NCBI GenBank assembly: GCA_016927655.1
Contig: JAFGMG010000001.1
Location: forward strand, 1 to 34,817
Reading direction: 5' to 3'
Source: Candidatus Dojkabacteria bacterium
GTDB taxonomy: Bacteria; Patescibacteriota; Dojkabacteria; B142; JAFGMG01
DNA: 34,817 nt
Shown: positions 1 to 7,930 of the stretch, piece after piece
Layout: each line of letters starts with the position of its first letter
How positions within the stretch are numbered: position 1 is the stretch's first letter
The notes under the pieces: model-generated
What the model saw: only the letters and a program-made list of their open reading frames with translations
What the model was told of the DNA's origin: nothing
Database searches by the model: none
Program-made: the position numbers and the translations under genes

Positions 1-83
1 AGAGGTGCATGAGTGGTTTAAATGGCAGTCCTGGAAAGACTGTGAGCCCTTGGGCTCCGCAGGTTCGAATCCTGTCCTCTCCG
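1..83 (+). tRNA. tRNA-Ser(GGA), 5' end truncated by window edge
   Basis: agaggtg...cctctcc acceptor pairing, anticodon loop CTGGAAA (GGA), long class II variable arm, T-loop GGTTCGAATCC. Confidence 0.93.
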
Positions 84-130
84 TATTAATAAAAATGAAC
101 ATCGTCCAAAACTACATCTCAGCTTAATAA

Positions 131-895
131 TTGGAAATGGCAGAGATAATTAGTGAATACCATGAAGTCACTGCCGACAGCCCTTTAAACTATTTGGGGA
201 TATTCGATATTCCAATGAGTGGATCCCAGGCGCAGCTAATTCATAGTATTACAAGGAATTTCACCGTTGGAACTGGTGAAGATGGCCTTTTTAACTTCAA
301 TACTGAAGGAGCAAATGATTTTCTGGAACAAGCAATATTTAAAGATGGCGAAAAAATTCCTTTTGGAGAAGCTGTCGAAATTCTTTCTTCCTCTGCTGTT
401 TTTAATAAGGGAAATACATGCCCCTTATCAGAAGGGACAATAGCCGTGATGAAGAGCTGTAAAAGTGGAGATTTCATCCAGACCGTATTAGATGGAAAAG
501 CAACTTGTATTGAGCTGCCTCTTTGGCTAAGCTTAGCTGCAAATACATATTACCAGGGTGAAATTGCAAATGAGTTAGTTCCATATATTCGTGCAGAAGA
601 ACGCAAGGGAGGGCCATTATTTGGGATCGCTCATTTAGGATTTGCCTGGAGACCCGTTGATTCCGAAAAAATAAATATTACGGTTTACCCAGGATTTACT
701 GCTTCAATGAATACTAGTTTTTCAGACCGTTTCGAAAGTGCGAAAGCGTTTATTACGGAAAGAGATGCAGAACTTGAAGATGAGGAAGAAATAACTAGGC
801 TGGCTTTAATTTTAACTAATGAAATTATGCTTGCATCAGCTGCATTGAGTAAAAATATTCGAAGGAAGCAAGAGCAGGAAGGCTACCCGGCTTGA
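131..895 (+). CDS. hypothetical protein (254 aa)
   Basis: Long ORF after tRNA-Ser; no recognised motif. Confidence 0.7.
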   Translation: MEMAEIISEYHEVTADSPLNYLGIFDIPMSGSQAQLIHSITRNFTVGTGEDGLFNFNTEGANDFLEQAIFKDGEKIPFGEAVEILSSSAVFNKGNTCPLSEGTIAVMKSCKSGDFIQTVLDGKATCIELPLWLSLAANTYYQGEIANELVPYIRAEERKGGPLFGIAHLGFAWRPVDSEKINITVYPGFTASMNTSFSDRFESAKAFITERDAELEDEEEITRLALILTNEIMLASAALSKNIRRKQEQEGYPA

Positions 896-934
896 CTTAG
901 ACAAACAGCTACCTGTAGTATTGCAATTAAATCT

Positions 935-1549
935 ATGAAAAAAATCCAAATCCTATATATCCACGGCGGGGATACCTTTAAGACCCACAAAGACTATATC
1001 AACTTCTTGAAAACCCGGGAAATTTCTATCAAGGAGAGAATCAGATGGTCTGGGGAGTATCTTACAAAAGCACTAGGCGATGATTTCCAAATCATCAGAC
1101 CTCGAATGCCTTTACAAGACAATGCAAAATATGAAGAATGGAAAATACAATTTGAAAGATATCTTCCTTTCTTAAGCGGAAAAATTATTCTAATCGGTGC
1201 ATCTTTAGGTGGAATTTTTTTAGCCCAATATTTATCAGAAAATAAATTGCCCCAAAAAGTGTTATCGGCTTACCTGATCTGTCCGCCATACGATGATTCG
1301 CTCACCGGCGAAGATTTAGATGGCGGTTTCAAACTTAAAGAAAATCTATCTCTTCTTGAAAAAAATACGCAAAATCTCTACTTGCTGTTTTCAAAGGACG
1401 ATGATGTTGTCCCAATTGCTCACGCAGCAAAATACAAAAAGAAATTAAATAATGCAAAATTTGTAATCTTTGAAAGCAAAAACGGACATTTTGTAATAGA
1501 AGAATTTCCAGAAATTGTTAAAATGATAAAAAAGGATATCGATATTTAA
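935..1549 (+). CDS. alpha/beta hydrolase family protein (RBBP9/YdeN-like)
   Basis: ILYIHGGDTF start, nucleophile elbow GASLGG, late D (KDDDVVP) and H (NGHF). Confidence 0.75.
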   Translation: MKKIQILYIHGGDTFKTHKDYINFLKTREISIKERIRWSGEYLTKALGDDFQIIRPRMPLQDNAKYEEWKIQFERYLPFLSGKIILIGASLGGIFLAQYLSENKLPQKVLSAYLICPPYDDSLTGEDLDGGFKLKENLSLLEKNTQNLYLLFSKDDDVVPIAHAAKYKKKLNNAKFVIFESKNGHFVIEEFPEIVKMIKKDIDI

Positions 1550-1577
1550 ATAATTATATCCATTATAGTAATTTATT

Positions 1578-2204
1578 ATGCGAAAGAACCTCATTCTTTT
1601 ATTTATCATAGCATCTACCTCTCTGTTATTTTCTCAAAAAGCTCATGCAGATTTGATCGTTCCGGGGACAAAATCTGTAGATTGGTGCTACGAGATTTCA
1701 AATATTGATGACTATCCAAATTATGTTTTTGTCTACAATGAAGAAAGAGTATCTGACTTTGGTGTGATAAATCAAGGAGACTGCTTTATTTTCTACAAAA
1801 TTGGTCTGGCTGGCATTTACGCCATCCCGAAGGCGGACTTTGATGAAAGTGAACTTGATGAAGATTTTTTTGCAGAAAATAATCCAAAACTAATCAGATC
1901 AAATATCCAGCTTGATCCTTACGGCTCAGTCCAATGGGATGATCCACTGGATAAAGTGGTTATCACTCTCGAAATCTTGTCTTTAGATCCAACCAGCCTC
2001 GATATCCAAAAATCTAATGTGACTTATTCATATTTAGACGGCACATCAGAGGAAAAACCTTTTCAATCTCAAGATGCGATACCAGAGCCATCAAGATCCA
2101 ATTTTCTACCTGGCTGGTTTATGGACTCCTGGTTTATAATACTGCCGGTAACAGCGATCATTGGCATCGGTGCAGTTCTTCTGATTCGGAAGTACAAAAA
2201 ATGA
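1578..2204 (+). CDS. secreted protein with C-terminal membrane anchor, unknown function
   Basis: Signal peptide (MRKNLILLFIIASTSLLFSQKAHA), C-terminal hydrophobic segment followed by RKYKK. Confidence 0.7.
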   Translation: MRKNLILLFIIASTSLLFSQKAHADLIVPGTKSVDWCYEISNIDDYPNYVFVYNEERVSDFGVINQGDCFIFYKIGLAGIYAIPKADFDESELDEDFFAENNPKLIRSNIQLDPYGSVQWDDPLDKVVITLEILSLDPTSLDIQKSNVTYSYLDGTSEEKPFQSQDAIPEPSRSNFLPGWFMDSWFIILPVTAIIGIGAVLLIRKYKK

Positions 2205-2518
2205 ATTTGATATTTTTAAATATTCTGGCTTTAATAGTCACTGTTCTTATCGAATTTGTAATTCTGTGGATTTTCATCAGAAAGGACTTCTTTAAAATAT
2301 TTCTATTTACTCTTTTGATAAATTCTTTTACTTTACCTGCCGCGACTTATTTTTATAATTATATTTATCAAAATTTCTTTATTATTGAAATTGCGGTTTT
2401 CTTAGCTGAAAGCGTTTTCATAATGCTGCTGTTGGAAATAAAATTCCCGAAGGCGTCACTGATTTCACTTGTTGCAAATTCCGCAACAGCTATGTTAAGC
2501 TTTATTCTAATAGATTAA
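2201..2518 (+). CDS. small multi-TM membrane protein
   Basis: Hydrophobic ORF; ATGA 4-bp overlap with the upstream gene suggests translational coupling. Confidence 0.65.
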   Translation: MNLIFLNILALIVTVLIEFVILWIFIRKDFFKIFLFTLLINSFTLPAATYFYNYIYQNFFIIEIAVFLAESVFIMLLLEIKFPKASLISLVANSATAMLSFILID

Positions 2519-2546
2519 ATTATTTCGTTACGTTAGGATTAAACTA

Positions 2547-3272
2547 ATGAAAAAAATCTCATTATTTCTATCAATTCTTTTCTCTATCGCCCTTATGCAA
2601 GTCATTGCAGCAACGTATACCCTCCAAGATGTACAGGAGCATGATACTCCTGATGACTGCTGGATGATTTTTGAAAGCTCCGTTTACAACTTTTCTACCA
2701 GCCATCTCGATGATCATGCAAAAAAATTCCTTGATATAGATAGCTGGTGTGGAACTGATATGACCTTGGATTTCAAGACGAAGGCAGGTATAGGAGAGGA
2801 TCACAAAGAGAGAGTTTATACTGATCTGGCAAATTATTATGTCGGTGACTACTCTGATACAACAGTCAGCACACCAGGGAACGAACAAGACTCAGACTCT
2901 ACAACAACAATTGAAAGACAAAATCCATACAATTTCTGGGCACCTGCACTTATCGCATTCGTCTCATATATGACTTATTGGGGTTTTAGCAAATGGAGCG
3001 CCACAAAAAAAATCAAAATTTTCGATAAAAGAATTTTTAATTTTACATTTAATACTTTTATGCTGCTTGGACTTATACCATCAGTATTATTTGGATTCAT
3101 AATGATAGCTGCATATTCGTACTCCAGCATCAAAGATATTGATTTCGACTTTTTGTACTGGCATGTGGAGCTTTCGGTAGCATTTGGAGTTCTGCTGGTG
3201 ACGCATTTTTTTACTAGGTTTAAACTTTATCTAGTACCATTGAAGTTGCTTAGGCGAGGATCCATATTATAA
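2547..3272 (+). CDS. cytochrome b5-like heme-binding domain membrane protein
   Basis: Signal/TM, b5-like TLQDVQEHDTPDDCWMIFESSVYNFSTSHLDDH...EDHKERVYTDLANYYVGDY, then C-terminal TM helices. Confidence 0.7.
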   Translation: MKKISLFLSILFSIALMQVIAATYTLQDVQEHDTPDDCWMIFESSVYNFSTSHLDDHAKKFLDIDSWCGTDMTLDFKTKAGIGEDHKERVYTDLANYYVGDYSDTTVSTPGNEQDSDSTTTIERQNPYNFWAPALIAFVSYMTYWGFSKWSATKKIKIFDKRIFNFTFNTFMLLGLIPSVLFGFIMIAAYSYSSIKDIDFDFLYWHVELSVAFGVLLVTHFFTRFKLYLVPLKLLRRGSIL

Positions 3273-3541
3273 ATTAATTGTAGGCCAAATTCCTCCCTTT
3301 CAAGGTCATTCCCGATTTTGATAAATTCGGTTTCATATTTTAATGCCTCAAGAACTATCATAAGAGTTGAGAGGTTTACAGATCTGCCACTCTCAAGTTT
3401 CCAAATCGTTTTTTTGCTCAATCCAATCAATTTAGATAGATCCCTTACAGAGAAATGTGTAATTCGTCTTAAGTATTTTAACTGTTCTCCCAGTTCTGAT
3501 TGCCGGATCATGGCATCAAGACGGAGCCTTTTTTCGCTCAT
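3227..3541 (-). CDS. XRE/Cro-type helix-turn-helix regulator (HipB-like architecture)
   Basis: FSVRDLSKLIGLSKKTIWKLESGRSVNLSTLMIVLEAL matches the HTH_3 pattern. Confidence 0.85.
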   Translation of the reverse strand: MSEKRLRLDAMIRQSELGEQLKYLRRITHFSVRDLSKLIGLSKKTIWKLESGRSVNLSTLMIVLEALKYETEFIKIGNDLEREEFGLQLIYNMDPRLSNFNGTR

Positions 3542-3563
3542 AGTTAACTATAGATATTGTATA

Positions 3564-3686
3564 GGTGTCTTACTATCGGTAATCTTTTTTATTATATCAA
3601 AAAATGGTCTTGGGAATAGCTATCTAGAAAGAATTCCCAATAATAAAATTGATGCCGGGGGAAAAGGTTACCGATAGTAAGACACC
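3564..3686. repeat. 123-bp inverted-repeat element with perfect 19-bp ends and inner 8-bp hairpin
   Basis: ggtgtcttactatcggtaa (3564-3582) is the reverse complement of ttaccgatagtaagacacc (3668-3686); inner ttgggaat (3610-3617)/attcccaa (3633-3640). Confidence 0.9.
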
Positions 3687-3726
3687 ATGCAGAATATTCT
3701 GCCCTCACAATAACAAACCCGCTATG

Positions 3727-4572
3727 TTATAAAATAAAAAAACCCTCTTTCTGCTGGATCGCATCTATCAGAGGCTCAAATTTGTTCTCTATAACCCATT
3801 GAAGAGAAGTGCTCGTACTCACACCAATCTTACCTGCAATATAGCTCGCATAGTTTGGATCGCCCGGAGCGTACTTACTAAAGACATATGACAATGAACA
3901 ATCCCCATCAGCGCATTCGCCATATGCAGTATGCGTTGCAGCAGCAATTGCTTTCATGTAAGCTTTTAGACCATTCCTACCATCCTGATATGTTGAGAAT
4001 ATCATGTATGTCCCGCCCCTGGAATCAATTCTCTCTCCACATGGTTTTGGACCACCATGCTTAGTAATATAACTAATGCGGGCACTTGAGTATCTGATAT
4101 TACCAGGATTGTTGTTCTGACACGACCAGCCAAGATATCCCTCCTCTTTTCCAGGCTCAACTCTGCAAGCCCAATGGCCATCATTAATATTGCATGGTAC
4201 GCAGTTTTGCGTACTGACAGGACAAGTCCCATTTGTCAGTGGAGGTGGTGAAGCCGGAGGACTCTGTGTTTGACCTGAAGCTGGCTGCGAAACTGCCGCT
4301 GCTTCGTTTTGCGTCTTGATCAAATCATCGCCAAGCATCTCGACTTTTTCTTCCAAACTATCACTTACAAGTGTGTCATTTTCCAAACCATCCTCCTCGT
4401 ACTGCGGCAAGCTCACGCGAACTGTTTCGGAATTTTCATTTTGTGCGCTTGAATTATTGCCATAAAAATCCAGTTTTGAGATTGTTAAAATCAAAAAATA
4501 CCCAGAAATTATCACTCCTACAAGAACTAGGAAAATAATGCCAAGAAACTGTTTGCTGATCAAACTTTTCAT
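3727..4572 (-). CDS. membrane-anchored lysozyme/transglycosylase-like protein
   Basis: N-terminal TM, Pro-rich linker, NNPGNIRY motif and downstream pattern as in phage P5-like muralytic domains. Confidence 0.5.
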   Translation of the reverse strand: MKSLISKQFLGIIFLVLVGVIISGYFLILTISKLDFYGNNSSAQNENSETVRVSLPQYEEDGLENDTLVSDSLEEKVEMLGDDLIKTQNEAAAVSQPASGQTQSPPASPPPLTNGTCPVSTQNCVPCNINDGHWACRVEPGKEEGYLGWSCQNNNPGNIRYSSARISYITKHGGPKPCGERIDSRGGTYMIFSTYQDGRNGLKAYMKAIAAATHTAYGECADGDCSLSYVFSKYAPGDPNYASYIAGKIGVSTSTSLQWVIENKFEPLIDAIQQKEGFFIL

Positions 4573-4616
4573 ATTACAAATTTAACCTGTTTATACACAC
4601 AAGTCAAAAGCAATAT

Positions 4617-4624
4617 GCTATAAT
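4617..4624 (+). promoter_or_regulatory. extended -10 promoter (TGCTATAAT) upstream of RRM gene
   Basis: tgctataat about 78 nt before the GTG start. Confidence 0.5.
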
Positions 4625-4701
4625 AGCATCGCTGCGAAAAATTAGTGTAAGCGAGTTTCCACTTCCTTATCCGTAGTTTTATACTTTTTAGTTTTTTTAA
4701 T

Positions 4702-4974
4702 GTGGGAAATAAATTATTTGTAGGTAACATCTCATGGGGTGCTACACAAGAAGACCTGGAGAACTTGTTCGGTCAGGCTGGGACACTTGTCGAGGTTAAA
4801 TTAGTCATGGACAGAGAGAATCCAAGCAGACACAGAGGATTCGCTTTTGTTACTATGTCAACAGAAGAGGAAGCACAGGAGGCTATCAAAAAATTCAATG
4901 GATATGAACTTGATGGAAGAGAATTGAATGTTAGCATTGCAAAACCTCAGAAACCAAGAGAAGATAGATTCTAA
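4702..4974 (+). CDS. RNA recognition motif (RRM) RNA-binding protein
   Basis: RNP2 LFVGNI and RNP1 RGFAFVTM; GTG start. Confidence 0.95.
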   Translation: MGNKLFVGNISWGATQEDLENLFGQAGTLVEVKLVMDRENPSRHRGFAFVTMSTEEEAQEAIKKFNGYELDGRELNVSIAKPQKPREDRF

Positions 4975-5000
4975 GGTTTAAACTAAATACAAGTTTAGAA

Positions 5001-5029
5001 AGAGCGGAAATAAATCCGCTCTTTTTTTA
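5001..5029 (+). terminator. intrinsic terminator of RRM gene
   Basis: agagcgga-aataaa-tccgctct followed by a T-run. Confidence 0.9.
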
Positions 5030-5086
5030 TTCGGATAAATATTCTTCATATATTCCACTCAGCAAATTATAATTCTGCCTAATCTG

Positions 5087-5401
5087 CTAATGTACTTGGT
5101 ATGGATCGAAGTCCCTTCTTCTAACTTCATTTAATCTGGCAAGATTATATTGATTAAGACCTTCTGCGTACCAAGGGAAATCATAAAATCTCTGCAGGAA
5201 ATATAATGCTGCTGCAGGACCGCTTGCAAAAGTACCTTCTTTTGAAGTTGCACACATATTTATATTTTCCATCCAGGTTATAATTTTTTCAATGACCCTG
5301 ATCTCAATTGGTTCTGCAACTATGCCTGTCCAGCCTTCGAATCTACTTATCGCCATATGTAAATGTCTGTCAATCTCAAAGGCCCCTTCTTTTTCAGTCA
5401 T
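5087..5401 (-). CDS. hypothetical protein (104 aa)
   Basis: ORF immediately downstream of thrS on the same strand; no motif recognised. Confidence 0.55.
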   Translation of the reverse strand: MTEKEGAFEIDRHLHMAISRFEGWTGIVAEPIEIRVIEKIITWMENINMCATSKEGTFASGPAAALYFLQRFYDFPWYAEGLNQYNLARLNEVRRRDFDPYQVH

Positions 5402-5412
5402 ACAACAGAGAA

Positions 5413-7215
5413 TTACATTTCTAATATTAAATCACGCTTCTCGATTTTATCCTCTAGCTTGTCTACGAATTCATCAAGCTTCATCACCACGTTTTTCTGC
5501 TCGTCCCTATATCGAATTGATACTTTTTCTTCTTGTTCTTCTCTTTTACCGATTATTACCATGTACGGAATCTGCATTTTCTGCGCATCACGGATTTTTG
5601 ACTGCATCATGTCATCGCGTTTGTCATTTAATACCCGAATACCTTCAGCTTTCAATTTTTCCTCAATCTTATCAGCATAGGTATGATTATCTTCACCAAT
5701 AGGGATAATTACAACCTGCTCAGGTGAGAGCCACGCCGGAAATTTACCTGCAGTATGTTCGATCATCACAGAAGTAAATCTTTCAATCGATCCCATAATC
5801 GCTGCATGCAGCATCACAACTCTTTCTTTTTCTGCATTTTCATTAATGCATGTCAGATCAAAGCTCTCGGGCATATTCATATCGAGTTGAATCGTAGCTA
5901 CCTGCCACTGCCTGCCAAGAGAATCCTTCGCCATGAAGTCTATTTTTGGCCCGTACATTGCGGCTTCTCCTTCCACTATTTCAAATTCAACCTTCCTCTC
6001 TTTCGCAAGTTCTTCCAAAATATTTTCAGCCTTTTTCCAAGTTTTGGAGTCTCCAAGATATGCTCCAAAATTTTTAGGATCATGAAAAGATAGCCGGACT
6101 TTTAATTCGAACCCAAATTTAGAATAAAACTCATCAACAATATCCCAGATTGCAAAAAACTCGCTCTTTACTTGATCAAACCGACAAAACACATGAGCAT
6201 CATCCTGGGTTATACATCTAACCCTTGAAAGACCTGACAATTCTCCACTTTGTTCATCGCGGTAGACCATAGTAGTTTCTGCATACCTTTGCGGTAAATC
6301 ACGATAACTTCTTTGAACATGAGCATATATTTGTGTATGATGCGGACAATTCATCGGTTTCATCGCAAATTCATGTCCTTCGCGTGTTTTGATTTTAAAA
6401 AGTTCATTTGCAAATTTCTTCCAATGACCGCTTTTTATATACAAATCCTTTTTTGTGATGTGAGGAATCGCGACTTTCTGATAACCCTTTGCCTTTCTTA
6501 ATTCCCATACAAATTTATCTAATTCTTCTCTGATAATTGTCCCTTTTGGAGTCCATAGCGGCAGACCGCCGCCTACAAGTTCCGAAAAAGTAAATAAATC
6601 AAGTTCTTTCCCAATTTTTTTATGATCCCGTTTCTTGACCTCCTCTAGAAAAATTATATGCTCATCCAATTCTTTCTGAGTCTTAAATGACGTACCGTAT
6701 ATTCGAGTGAGCATTTTATTTTTCTCGTCGCCTCTCCAATAGGCACCAGCAACTGAAAGAAGTTTTATCTTCCCAATCTGCCCGGTACTTCCAATGTGTG
6801 GTCCTTTGCAGAGATCGACAAAAACTTCTTTTCCATCATTATCTATATTTGCATAAATTGTTACCATCTTGTCACCTTTGGCCTCTATCTCATCCAGCCA
6901 TTCCTGCTTGTAAGGATTGTCCTTGAATAATTCTCTTGCTTCGCTGATAGAAATTTCTCTTCGTTCAATTTTTTGATTCTCTTTAATGATTTTTCTCATC
7001 TCCTCCTCAATCTTAGGGAAATCTTCCTCACTCACTGCGAAATTCTCTGGCGAATCGAAATCAAAATAGAACCCTTCTTCGATTGCCGGCCCCATTGCCA
7101 TTATAATTTTGTCTTTACCGTAGATATTCTGCATTGCCTGCATAAGGACATGCTCTGCACTATGCCGCATTTTAAACAATTCCGACTCCTCGTAATTTTT
7201 ATCCATAATTTTCAT
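5413..7215 (-). CDS. thrS: threonyl-tRNA synthetase, without N-terminal TGS domain
   Basis: HSAEH editing motif, CKGPHIGSTG, MKPMNCPHH, YRDEQSGELSGLSRVRCITQDDAHVFC, C-terminal anticodon-binding domain. Confidence 0.97.
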   Translation of the reverse strand: MKIMDKNYEESELFKMRHSAEHVLMQAMQNIYGKDKIIMAMGPAIEEGFYFDFDSPENFAVSEEDFPKIEEEMRKIIKENQKIERREISISEARELFKDNPYKQEWLDEIEAKGDKMVTIYANIDNDGKEVFVDLCKGPHIGSTGQIGKIKLLSVAGAYWRGDEKNKMLTRIYGTSFKTQKELDEHIIFLEEVKKRDHKKIGKELDLFTFSELVGGGLPLWTPKGTIIREELDKFVWELRKAKGYQKVAIPHITKKDLYIKSGHWKKFANELFKIKTREGHEFAMKPMNCPHHTQIYAHVQRSYRDLPQRYAETTMVYRDEQSGELSGLSRVRCITQDDAHVFCRFDQVKSEFFAIWDIVDEFYSKFGFELKVRLSFHDPKNFGAYLGDSKTWKKAENILEELAKERKVEFEIVEGEAAMYGPKIDFMAKDSLGRQWQVATIQLDMNMPESFDLTCINENAEKERVVMLHAAIMGSIERFTSVMIEHTAGKFPAWLSPEQVVIIPIGEDNHTYADKIEEKLKAEGIRVLNDKRDDMMQSKIRDAQKMQIPYMVIIGKREEQEEKVSIRYRDEQKNVVMKLDEFVDKLEDKIEKRDLILEM

Positions 7216-7238
7216 TTAATAACTAAATATAGATTAAC

Positions 7239-7415
7239 AAAAAAAGACCCTTTTGAATAATAATTTTCGTTACTATTCAAAAGGGTCCGGTTAAATTCAG
7301 ACGGTTCCACCTTGTTATTTCACTTTTAGTGAATCTATTCTGTTGTGGTACTCACTTAGATTTGTAGCTCCAAGCTGCTAACTGAAAGGGTCTCACTGTT
7401 CCTTTCTCCCTGATG
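7239..7415 (-). promoter_or_regulatory. T-box riboswitch leader of thrS with intrinsic terminator
   Basis: Minus strand: AAGG-TGGAACC-GTC...GAC-CCTT antiterminator (7313-7281) with the 7-nt T-box bulge; competing terminator GACCCTTTTGAATA/TATTCAAAAGGGTC + T7 (7287-7239); candidate Thr specifier ACC at 7349-7347. Confidence 0.9.
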
Positions 7416-7423
7416 TGTTTATT

Positions 7424-7591
7424 TTACTTTATTTTTTCTTCTTCGAAAAGCTCGTGCTTTCCGGTTTTCTTATCAAATTTCTTCACTCCAACTTTGTCGG
7501 TTGTGTTTACTCTATTCTTCTGTGAAACATAAAACGTTCCGGTATTTTTGTTTCGAAGTTTGATAAGTTGTCTGTTTCCCTTCTTTGCCAT
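7424..7591 (-). CDS. rpmG: 50S ribosomal protein L33 (55 aa)
   Basis: Own translation: MAKKGNRQLIKLRNKNTGTFYVSQKNRVNTTDKVGVKKFDKKTGKHELFEEEKIK; missed by the 60-aa ORF cutoff. Confidence 0.92.
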   Translation of the reverse strand: MAKKGNRQLIKLRNKNTGTFYVSQKNRVNTTDKVGVKKFDKKTGKHELFEEEKIK

Positions 7592-7674
7592 TGATTACCG
7601 CATAAAAATATAACGCTGAATGATAACATTTATTGCCCCATTTTCACAACTCTTGGTGTATTATTATCTAATAT

Positions 7675-7914
7675 ATGAGAATAAAAGTTAAAGTAAAAAC
7701 CAGGAAAAAGGAGTCTAAACTGATACTGCTAGAGGATAATTCATATATCGCGTCTCTGAAATCAAGTCCTACGAAGAATATGGCGAACAAAGAATTGATC
7801 GATTTAGTAGCTGAGAATTTTAACGTCCCAAAATCACTGGTCAAAATCAAAGTCGGCCACTACACCCCATTAAAAGTATTGGAAATTTCGGATCAGAAGG
7901 GGCTGGGGTTGTAA
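7675..7914 (+). CDS. DUF167/YggU family protein
   Basis: VKVKTRKKESK...ANKELIDLVAENFNVPKSLVKIKVGHYTPLKVLEI pattern. Confidence 0.85.
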   Translation: MRIKVKVKTRKKESKLILLEDNSYIASLKSSPTKNMANKELIDLVAENFNVPKSLVKIKVGHYTPLKVLEISDQKGLGL

Positions 7915-7930
7915 AGATAAAAATGGCACT

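Noticed and set aside
3318-3677. 119-aa plus-strand ORF spanning the inverted-repeat element
   Set aside because: Antisense to the XRE gene and non-protein-like across the repeats.
5292-6093. Plus-strand ORFs within thrS (5292-5702, 5363-5680, 5755-6093)
   Set aside because: Antisense to a clear ThrRS gene or its neighbour; no protein-like motifs.
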